64,000 nucleotides of DNA from NCBI GenBank assembly GCA_050084515.1, contig CM114271.1, positions 15,376,001 through 15,440,000 on the forward strand. Direction: 5' to 3'. Every line of letters starts with the position of its first letter. Within the stretch, counting starts at the first letter, position 1. Shown in pieces: positions 48,273-58,783 of this stretch. Source of the stretch: Blasia pusilla (taxonomy: Eukaryota; Marchantiophyta; Marchantiopsida; Blasiales). The translations under genes and the position numbers were made by a program. The notes below the pieces were generated by a model that saw only the letters and a program-made list of their open reading frames with translations, had not been told where the DNA came from and did not search any database.

Positions 48273-50590
48273 TCTGAGCGGGTTTGTTATTTCTTATATT
48301 CTACTTTAATGTTCATTTAAAGTTGTCTTCATTTTTTTTCTTACCAAGTGTTCATGTAAACACTAGCAGTTCCGATGTTCCACCACCATAGACCCAGATT
48401 CTGAAGTTTTCCAACCTTCATATCTGATTAACTTCATAATTGTGTTGATTTCCGTATGTATGAGCCAATTTTCAAAACATGTGCAGAACACATGATACCA
48501 TCGTTCCTGAACATTTGTTTCAAAGTGTTTTCTGATTTGTGGTAACTGCGCAATACAGAGCTTCATCAATATTATTTCACATGTTTTTCCTCTACTCATC
48601 CTATATTATAACCTGCACATCGTGCATGTATATTTTCATGTGCAAAATCTACCATATGTCATTGCATTAATAAAGAAATGTGTTACTTAACTTTGTTTAT
48701 ATTAGCTCAGAATCATTGTGTGAAATAAGCATTATTATTCTATTCTCAATTCACATGCAGAATAGCGCATGAACAAATGTAGTAGCTTTTAAGTTCATGT
48801 ATGTTTTACAATTCATACTACTTACAAGTTACGGTGCATATTTGGTGGTGGCAACTATATTTATTAACGTTTTGCATTCCATTCCATCCTCTATTTCTGT
48901 GAGTATTTTGCAGGGTGCCACTTCAGGTGATGAGCATAGCGGGAGTGCAAATAAGACACTTGCCTCAAAAAATGCTACTACATCCAAAAAAACGTCATAC
49001 ACCTCTGTGTTGTAGGATTGACGTGCTGTAGGCGTCAATCCTACAGCACAGAGGTTGAGTTGCCAAGTACGGGCAACCCAATCTATTGCAGCAACACAAT
49101 ACCTATCAGTTTATTTGAGGCATCCCTCAAGAACATTGGCATTGTGCAAGATAAACTAGATGAGAGTGAAAGGCACAATGACATTTTGCACACCATCATG
49201 AATTCTGTTGCGGAATATGATAACCATAATTATGATAGGATTCTTGATATTGAGAAATAGGATAGAGACATCCGCGCTAGTGTATTTTCCCTATCCCAGC
49301 TTTGTGCTAGTAAGTACAAGGAAGACAATGAGCTACATGATCAAATTGTTGCATTGCAAGCTTTGTGCCCCGCAAAGTAGTTGAACCCGGTGTATTAAAT
49401 ACTACTCACACTTTACGATGTGGTATGCTATTGCTACGTGTGAGATTTTTACAATATTTGTGTGGCTGGAACTATGACCAAACCATAGTAGTTTCATTTC
49501 TGTTTAACCGTTTCTTGGGTACCCGAATGAGTTCTCAATTCATTCTTCTTTTACATGTGAGCCTACAATATATGCCTAGTGTGACAACTTTCTTACTAAT
49601 CAATTTCAAAAACCTGAATTTTTACTATGTCTTACAGGGCTACCTGTATCATATAGACATGTTACTTGATGTACATATGTGACACTTTCCGATATGCCAT
49701 GTGTGTAGTGCCTATCCCACGAATCAGCTGCAGTTTCCATTCTTTTTGCTCTATCTCCTGTTTTTTGCGTAATGTTTAAAAGCATCAGTCCTTTTTATAT
49801 TGTGTCTTTCACATCACAGGTGTCATTTCTGTTCACTTAAGCTATCTGCTAAACTTACTACAACACTTAAACAATGCCTGCATCACCTCTCCATTTACAA
49901 TGTCCTTGCTACTTCATCTACGTCGCACTTGCAATTATTTTGCTGCTGCAACTTTATTCAACTGAACAACGTTGTACAATAACTTATTGTCACATATACT
50001 TGTCCTGCCCTTGACCACCCTTTCAAAGGAGCAGATCACTATTCAACAATGCTGAGTTTATGTTCAAAACGTCTTTATGATCACAAAAATGTTGTATCAT
50101 TCATTTATGTATATAGACCTGCATCATTCGCTCTGTTGTGCAAATGCTTACATTTGTATCTAGCTAAAATTATGCTCCCATATTGCCTCAAGAAGTGACG
50201 GTTCAAAGTCGTTTCTAAAAGAAAACTAAGCTCTCATGTAAAAGAATTCTTGTATTAAAATATCGTCTTACACCTTTTCATCACAAATTCATGGTTGCAA
50301 ATCTACATGTTCATCACCTGTCCCCCTTACTCAAACACACAGCACTACACACCGTGCTAACGTTTCACAGTTTCAACGATCACAACACACAAACACCGCT
50401 CAATACACAGATTCACTATCATGTAGGCATAACCGGAGTCGTACCACAACAGGAGACAAAACCACACACATCCACTTCCGGTATTGCCATTGACAACCAC
50501 TTCTCGCAAACGTGGGTTAACAAGTACAGCAGCTGGGTGCCGCACTCTTGTTAAAACCTTACCCATTTTTGTTGTCTACCTGACATAGGG
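48273..50590. other. Intergenic DNA with low-complexity Asn/Ser-rich frames
   Basis: A plus-strand stretch, 48912-49380, reads GATSGDEHSGSANKTLASKN, is cut by a hairpin with stops, then reads SLFEASLKNIGIVQDKLDES and further acidic, coil-like sequence with one TAG at 49258. It may continue the unknown ORF set at 46569-47466, separated by the inserted repeat. No family is recognised. The rest (49400-50590) shows nothing. Confidence 0.3.
49001..49055. repeat. 23-bp hairpin, one mismatch
   Basis: Arms 49001-49023 and 49033-49055 are reverse complements with one G:T-type mismatch around a 9-nt loop. It interrupts an otherwise readable frame (SYTSVL, then a stop). Confidence 0.95.
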
Positions 50591-52020
50591 TAAAATTTTA
50601 AAAAAAGTGTGACTGGTGTCATCAAAGAGAGCTAACGCCCTGATACGCGCGTACGGGAATTGTAGGTTCGTATCGCTCGCTGACGAAAGCTATTTTCTCG
50701 GGGCTCGTCGAGATCCGCTAATAATAAGTGTGTTGTGGAGTTAATCGCGGCGAGTTCTACGGTCAGATCGTTCAATCTGACTCACAGCCTTCTTGCTGCC
50801 AATCTTGTGCGATGTTCAGGATAGGAATCGGACTGGCGGACTTCCGTTCGTCATCTCGGGAGAATTCCAGATTCCCGATTTCGAGATTTCCCAATTCCTT
50901 CTGCGCTGCCTGTTCTTACTGCCTGCCGACTGTCGGAAATGTAAACTTGCCATGCCTTTTCGTAGGCGTCGAGTCCAGTTTGATCTTGATTTTGATTTGA
51001 TGGAGATTGGATCAAATTTGATGAAGATGTCAATTGGAACGGGCGGCGGATAGATGGCAGTTGTGACTTGTTTATACGCGGCTTGGAAGTCGGCCGGCAA
51101 GGATGACAGGGCATGAAGAATATCAATGAAATCTAACTCTTCTGAAACATGTTGGTGTTAGGGTATTTTGTTAGAGAAAGACGTCGTGGTCGTGGCCGGT
51201 ATCCTATTTTACCAAACGATTGGGTACCTACCGTGTCATACCTGAGGGAGAAGATGTTAAAATCATGTGTCCGTGTGACTCGATAATGCGTACTGGAGCT
51301 TGTCGTCATGCGCGACTTCTTCAATGGGAAGAAGCTATCTTATGACGCAACACCCCATCCTGTCACTCAATGACGGGGCGAATAATTAGACACGAATACA
51401 TCTAGGAGTAAATTTGGAAGCTGTTTTCAATAGACGCCATTCCCAGGACACCAGCATGCATGGTTTCTGTACGTCTCTTTCTTACCTCTACCGGAGGCCC
51501 TTGTGGTCGAGGAATCACGATCTGCCACAACAACTTCAGAACGATGCTCGTCGATGTGCTCGCCAGGGCTTTCAGACATCGGCGATGATTCCTTCCCAAG
51601 TAGACCTACTTCTTTTCTGTTTCTTGCCTCCAAAATCCTACGCTGGAAATGGACCGGGCTAATGAGTAATCGGGATTTGACACAATTTCTTCAGAACGCG
51701 GCTTCTGAATGTTATCCCCATGGCTTTCAGACAGGACGATGATTCCCTCCCAAGTAGACCTAGTTCTTTTCCGTTTCTTGCCTCCGAAATCCTACGCTCG
51801 CTATTGACCGCTCGGGCTGATGCGGTTCTCGGCTTTGAAGATGAGAGGAGCGCTTGCAGCTCCATGTGCTCGGCGGGCTTGTTCGTTGAGGCTCGATTTA
51901 TGGATTCCATGTACCCTCGAATTTACCGGTCAGGCTCAATGCGGTGAGGCTGATGCGGAGCTGCCTCTAAGTCGTTATTCGTTCTCGGTGCAAAAGAATT
52001 GGTCACCGCGATCCATTTAA
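50591..52020. other. GC-richer stretch, no gene identified
   Basis: GC content is clearly higher than in the AT-rich flanks, which may mark an old gene or promoter. Frames on both strands (50793-51053 +, 50816-51126 -, 51427-51633 - and 51659-51910 -) have no domain I recognise. A tandem duplication at 51508-51810 is listed separately. Confidence 0.35.
51508..51810. repeat. Tandem duplication of about 150 bp
   Basis: Units 51508-51657 and 51660-51810 share acttcagaacg, ggctttcagaca, gatgattcc.tcccaagtag, and the end tgcctcc.aaatcctacgct. On the minus strand both units encode a similar peptide (EARNGKELGLLGRESS and EARNRKEVGLLGKESS), so the repeat may once have been coding. Confidence 0.75.
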
Positions 52021-55000
52021 GGGTCGGATCCATTACATCGGCCCATACAAGTTGGTGAGAAGAGAGATGGATCGGAAATGTTTAAAATCCTAGTTTGTGA
52101 GTCGAGCTCGTTCGTATGGGTTTGGTGGATACTACGTTACCAGTAAGGATCCCTAAGCGACCCCACGGATTTCAATGTGATAATGAGAACTTTTGAAAGA
52201 AATCTAGTGACAAGTGTCAAATGGAGAGCAGCTACAAAAACTGCATCCTCCAATTAGTTTCGAGATAGGCTCCTTCCTCCCATGCAAAGGAATCCAAGAA
52301 TTCACTTAATTCCACCCACTAGTGTGGACTTTAGAAAATATTTTATATAGTTTAATTTTGTTTTAAAATAGAATTATATTCGTAGTTGTCTTTTTCTTCA
52401 CGATTCAAAATTTCCTATATTTTCTCTGGGTGGCGTGTCATGTGATCTAGGAAAGTTTACCCAATGGTGGTGGCATAGGTCATGGGGCTACTTTTTTACT
52501 TTTCACACGCAAGGAGAGGTTTTCGAGCAAAGGGAGGGGTCCAATTGATTGTCATTCGCAAAGTTTTGTTGATGGTCGTAAGTCATACCCTAATGCTATG
52601 CATAAAACCATATTATAAATCTTTTTTTCTTTTAAAAATTGTTTCATTTTTTAGTAGATGTGAACTTCCATTCCCTAACAACAAGAAAAGGCTTACTATC
52701 TTAATAGTATATATGCTTTTAAACACAATCTTTAGAGACCTCATGTATTTTTGCTGTTTATTTCCTAAATTTGGGCTTTGTAATACATACATTCCAATCG
52801 CTTCATCTCTTCTCGCACGATGGGCATCACTAATTTGGTTGACATGTGAATCAAAGACCCAATTTTACCCTCAACTTTCACTCCAAATAATAATTGGATT
52901 ATCAACTTAACCTTTTAGTTATACTCTCACTCACCACATCCTTTTCTTTGAGTGGTTTCTAATCGGTATCCTTTTACGTGCTTATGGTTTTAGGCTCTTT
53001 GATGTAAATGTGTTATACTTGATAGTTTTTATAAAGGAGTCCGTCTTCATTAAAGGTCGTGGACCTGAAATCTAAGGGATCCACATGGTTTGTTATCACA
53101 TAACCCAAGCACCTGGGTTTTATCTCAAACTTGTGGCTTGTCTTTCCTTATATCCTAATTCCGGGTGAATTTTTCTCCTTTTCTATTTAATTTTGTATTT
53201 CTTAAATGATTTTTCCAGGTAATTCCTTTATAACTTGGAGATAGTGATCATTCTGTTTTTCATTTTGGCATGTCCTAATTTCATTCCCTTTATATACAAG
53301 TATCGACGTTAAAGGTGAAGGAATTTGAATCGCTTCATGAACATCATATGCACTTTTCTACAATTTCAAACTTTGTTTTCAACAGTTGTAATGAAGACTT
53401 ACTTTTCCCTTTAATACGAATTTGTTTCAATCTATAATTTCAAATATGATAAAGAAATCATCACATAGATTGCTGATTTTTATTTATGCCTAACCAACTG
53501 AACAAAGTCCCTAAATGAAACCTCTAGTGAATTCCACCTCTCATCCTCAAGAAGGGTCTTGAAATCACCAACGCTAATTTGGATTTAAGATATTAGCATA
53601 ATCTCCATTGGTGAAGATTTATTTATTCTCTTAAATATGGCACATGTCAACGCCACAAGAGAGTTGAACCGACATATGTCAATACCCGAAAAGGATTTCT
53701 CTAATCTCATATTCTTTTAATTATATAAATAAATCCATTATTTAAAAATGGTCCTAGAGCACATCTAAATCCCCTAAAATCTCACCAACATGCGTTGGAT
53801 GGATTTGAAGTTTGAATCCGACCCTAAACGTTGACTCCAACCAAATTAGGGCACCCAATTATATTTCAATGGGCACCTTCAAACCAATTTTCAACCCTTT
53901 TAACATCCACCAGAAGTGTTTATTTTAGTTAGATTTATTTATCCCTATTTATTTTGTATCCATTTGCTTGGTAGCGGAGTATTTCCTATCAAGTGAGTGG
54001 TGGGTGGGTTGGGGGGGGGAATTAATGCGTTGTCAAACTAAGCTATGCATTTTTAGAAACTAACTGTTTTGTAACGTCTTCGCCATTAATGCCTTAAACA
54101 CAAACATGTTATACTTGGGATTGTGTACATTTGACCGTTCAATGAATACGTTCACCTGGAAAAGTACATGCCTTAATCCTTTACTTTCTTTCATGATTCG
54201 AGCTACGCTTTTAGGTTATGGTCTACCCTATCCTCCCTCCATGTTTTGGAGGGAGGATAGGACAGGTTTTGCTTGTTTTTAAAGGGTGGGCAATTATTTT
54301 TTGAGATAACTTGCCATAAAAAATAAGTGCGAAAGCGTAGGAGGCAAATTGTATTCCACTTTATTATCAGATATTTGGTCACCTCCTCATTTTATTTTAC
54401 AACTATTTATTAGTGCGCCAACTGAATTTTAAAGTTGCTTTTAGAGTGACCGGTATTGCGAGGAGTTGTTCACGAATATAAGAGTCGAGATTAAAGTGGG
54501 GAAGGAGAATGTCGATGGTGATCTATTATGAATAAATTAAGGATTAAGGGAGGTTAGTTCTTGGGATGCTTGCAAACCGAATTCACTCCTTGGAATATTT
54601 ATAAATTAATTCGGCAATGCATTTTTTAGTTGCTCCTTTGCTTGTAGTTTTCATTAAATTTCTCTCAGAAATATTTTTGTCACATTATTGAGAGTGATAT
54701 AAAGAGGTTGGCATGGACTGTGACATTTGAAACAATAATTATCAAACATGGATTTATGCATCTCATTGTCTCTTATGGGTCCTTACTAGTATACTACTAG
54801 TTTCTTAATCTATATTGAGTGGTTCTGTTGTATTAATTCGGTTATTTTCTACACGTGTCGTTACCGGAGCAAACCACCAGAGTTCCACTTTATTTAAAAA
54901 CTAATTTTATTTTTCGTCTGCTCAACGCCCATAGGGTTGTTCACGAAATAATCGAATTAAAGTGGGGAAGCCGTCGAAAGATGGGTTAGTTCGGGACCTC

Positions 55001-56069
55001 ACAACCCGTCCTCTTTTAATTATATAAATAGTCGGAAGATGTCAATTTTCTTTAGGCACCTGTAGCCAAGTAACCCTTGAGTGGTATTTTTTAAATATCA
55101 AAATTTGAATCATAATATTAAGAGAAAAGCTTGCGGAGAGGCTTCTCAATTTTATAAATTATTCTTTATTTTGCATGTAGTAAGCCAACCGCTGAATATA
55201 AAAAGGTTTTAATACTTAAAATCAATTTTATTTTTAAAATAAATCAAAATTTTGAAATTTTAATTCTTATGAAGATAGAATGAATCTTTTTTATTTTTAG
55301 ATTTTTTTTCAAAAATTAAAATAAATTTTTAATTCTTGTAAAAATAAATTTTTAATTAAAATTTGGAAACTAAATTACATCTTTTTTAAAAATAAAAAAT
55401 TATTTTTCTTCTAAAGGATAAAATGAATTTTATTTCTTTTTCAAGATTTCATTTTTGATGGATTTCTAAAGAATATTTTTGATCAAGATGAATGATTCTA
55501 TTTCATTAATTAAGAGATAGGGGTTGAAAATTAAGAATAAAACATTTCTTTCTAATTTAGAATAAGAAATTTTTTAAGTTTTCAAAATTTTAAATATTAT
55601 ATTCATTCATATATTGAAACGAAACTTTATATTTAATATTCACTTACTAACTCTACAATTTCATAATGTATATAACGTAAGGTTTCATGAAGTATTTTTT
55701 GTTTCCATTCATACGATTGAGTGTGTTGCAAGGGAAAAAAGTTACTAGTGATTAGAATGTATCTTCAAATTAGTGATATCACATCAGATAGAATCATGTT
55801 TGGTGATATAAAATTAGGAGTTTTATGCCCATTGTAGTGAAGTTTGAGTGGGAGATTTACCATAGCACAAATTTGATTGATGTTGCTTGTCCACTCATGA
55901 GATCTTTATACAAGGTAGAAATATAAAAAAGTCATTCTCCGGGTTCGTGGTTAGATTTCTAAGATTAGGATGTGGTTTTGGAGTTGTTTCTACTTCTCCT
56001 AGACTTGGCTAATGTAGTTTGTTTTTGGTGACATTCGAGTATGATGAGAATTTCCAACATGATAAGTAC
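52021..56069. other. Long AT-rich intergenic stretch
   Basis: No gene is recognised. Around 55080-55700 the sequence is very AT-rich. A loosely repeated block (attaaagtggggaag, about 54490 and 54958, preceded by gttgttcacgaa) recurs about 470 bp apart. A 15-bp perfect hairpin lies at 54228-54262. Confidence 0.5.
54228..54262. repeat. Perfect 15-bp hairpin
   Basis: Arms 54228-54242 and 54248-54262 are exact reverse complements around a 5-nt loop. The left arm is pyrimidine-rich and the right arm purine-rich. Confidence 0.93.
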
Positions 56070-56971
56070 ATACTTCAACAAAACCCAATGTTCACACTCC
56101 ACGCATTGGTCACTACATGTTCTGACCCTCTTAATCAAACGTGCAACGATGCGGAACATCATAACACTAGTGGGCTCCCACTAAGATGGAAACGCATCGA
56201 AGTCTCTAGAATGAGACATGAGTTTTAAGTGCGACGCAAGCCTTCTTGCACGTCTCAAGGATGATGGTCGTAACCAAGTGGAACAAGACCAAACTCCAAG
56301 TAGGACTTGAATGGAGCTCAAGTTCCATGAGAGTTCGACGCCAAGGGGACTTGGAACTTGACTAAGCGTTTGGGGGTTCTCCGCATTTAAGGTGATAATA
56401 GCTAGATCCAAGATGCAATCGTGATGAATAAAGTTGCAAAAAGATTAGGAGAAAATGATTCTATCGCACTAAAGATCCAAAGTAACGTATGAACTAAGAT
56501 CAAGAAACCATCCCTAAAATATCAGAGTGATAGATGGATTGGGGGCCACAATGAGCGGCCCAAGAGGACTTTTGCAAAAGGTAGGGAGGGGATGGAGACC
56601 TCTAGAACTAGATATAAGAGGGAGGATGTCCAAAGGAGTTTGGGACTCGAGCCCTACCTTGGAGAACCGTGGGGGTGAACCAAGGGCCCAGGATGGATTG
56701 AGAGGTTAGCTTCGGGTGCGAACACCAAGCCAAGCCAAAGACGATTAATGATGGATATCAACCTTGGACCTTGACCCGCGGCTTAGATGTTGGGTCCGAC
56801 TAGAGACTCATTCGAGATCCATTGGGTAGTCGGGACTTCTAGACGTGTTAAATTATTTCACATTTCATGGACTATTAAGGAAGTTTGTCCCAAGTCCTTA
56901 AGGACTTTCTTGTGTCAGGGAGTGAAGGATTAGGATGGTATTTGACCCGCTTAGGTATGTTAAGCTTGAAG
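56070..56971 (-). repeat. Dispersed LTR-like repeat, copy 2
   Basis: Reverse-orientation relative of 10117-11102. The match runs to ttgaagtgtg at 56966-56975, where the copia LTR begins, so the copia element inserted into this repeat. Confidence 0.65.
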
Positions 56972-57275
56972 TGTGGAAAAACTGCTAAACAAGCATAATT
57001 GGTGAAAAACGACTCTCACACATATACACCACCATGGAGAACGAAATTTGTAATGAGAGAATAAGTGGAGGCTGGTTCCCTTCTCAATTATATAGGGTAT
57101 GTACAAGCAACCCTAATCCTAAGCTTAGTCCCGAGATAGACTTACTCTGATTAACAAACCCTAGTTAAGATAATCGTGCTTAATTGACTAACCAAGATTA
57201 AGCTTCCCTACTTCGTGTGAGTACCAAATGTAGCAGTTCAGGTGTCTCATGAACTTGATTGTAACTCAATGTTCA
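56972..57275 (-). repeat. 3' LTR of copia copy 2
   Basis: 304 bp, TG..CA in minus orientation (TGAACATTGAG at its start, TTTTTCCACA at its end). It is closely similar to the LTRs at 18896 and 23889. Confidence 0.9.
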
Positions 57276-58783
57276 ATTCTCCCCCTCAAGCTCATATCGA
57301 TATCTCTAACTCCTATATCATTTCTAAACATCTCAAACTTATCTCTCGACAATGCCTTTGTAAAGATATCAACAATTTGTTGATCTGTACCTATATACAC
57401 AAGATCTATTTCTCCTACAAGTATCTTCTCTCTTATAAAATGATAGTGCATCTCAACATGCTTTGTACGATCATGAAACACAGGGTTATTAGCAAGCTTG
57501 ATGCTACTAATATTGTCTACATATATTACACTAGGTCCTAAGTTACTAACACCAATCTGAACAAGTAATCGATGAAGCCACATCACCTCACATGCTACAT
57601 TGGTTGCTCCTCTGTACTCAGCCTCTGTTGAAGATAAAGAAATTGTAGGTTGCTTCTTTGAAGCCCAACTTATAGCGTATAATCCTCCTCACACCATCAA
57701 GATAAGGTTTTTGAGGTGCTTGCATAAATTGGCTCACTAGGCCAATACCATAACTCAAATCTGGTCTGGTTATAGTTAGATAGATCAAACTTCCAACCAT
57801 GCGCCTGTACATGTTAGAATCTGCAAGCAACTCTCCTTCATCCACTCTTAGCTTTACATTCTGGTCCAACGGTGTAGAGATTGGCTTACAAACCATCATC
57901 CTTTATTTTGAAAGCATATAAAGAGCATATTATCGTTGTAGTAACCACATGCTCTCTCCAATCTTGATAAACTCAATACCTAGGAAGTACTTGAGTTCTC
58001 CCAAGTCCTTCATATCAAATTCTGCTTGTAATTTAAGCTTTACTTGTTGTACCATTTCTTCATTACTCCCACTAATCACGAGATTATCAACATACAACAC
58101 AATGAAAATCGTATGATTCTGTCCTCTCCAGACATATAACGAGGAGTCAGAATCACATACCCTAAAACCCAACTCTTGTAGGACGTATGTAATCTTGCCA
58201 TACCAAGCTCTTGGAGCTTATTTGAGCACGTATAGAGCTTTCTTCCTAACAACCACTAAGGCTATGTTGTGATGTTGTCCACACATCACTGTGGATCAAC
58301 TCCAATATCCTAGATGCTCTTCTATCTTGCTTTGGAAAAGGAAATCTAGCTTAGTTTCCAAATTGGCAAGCAAGACATACCTCTAACGAAGCAGGGGTCG
58401 CTAATTTAGGGAGTCATGTTACTATATTGGATGATGAAAGACTCTGTAATCTTTGAAGATTGAGATGTCCAATTCTTTTATGCCACACATTTAGATCTTT
58501 CAGTTGTTGGTCGGTTTGACCATACATTGCTGTTTGAATCTCTGGTATAGAAACATCTTATTTGAACATGTTGCCAAATCTAGTTCCTTTGGCTATCGTA
58601 GTTTGGTCATCTATTATTTCAATGAAATAACCATCTGCGTTAAACTTCACTTCATAACCTTGTTCTACTATATGTCCTACAGAGATCAAGTTTCTTGCAA
58701 TAGTAGGAACATAGAGAACATTTCCGAGAGCACAAAGACCATCTGATGCTATTGGAACTTTATCGGTATGCGTGATATGACCA
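57276..58783 (-). pseudogene. copia copy 2 pol relic with internal deletion
   Basis: On the minus strand, from 58783: the protease tail, GAG-pre-integrase, and the start of the integrase (about 58270). It then jumps at about 58240 directly to the RT at ALYVLK, then LYVDNLVI (the catalytic YVDD reads YVDN here), then RNase H (57586-57300). Most of the integrase and the first half of the RT are gone. A CAA has become TAA near 58222. The family is the same as copy 1. Confidence 0.88.

Larger units (their letters stand above)
56972..58783 (-). mobile_element. copia copy 2: 3' LTR and part of the interior
   Basis: Minus-strand relative of 18896-24196. The 3' LTR is 56972-57275, followed by the purine tract (57276-57290) and the interior. 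It lacks the 5' LTR and gag: similarity begins at the protease-integrase junction and is cut at 58783, where gypsy sequence starts. Confidence 0.9.
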
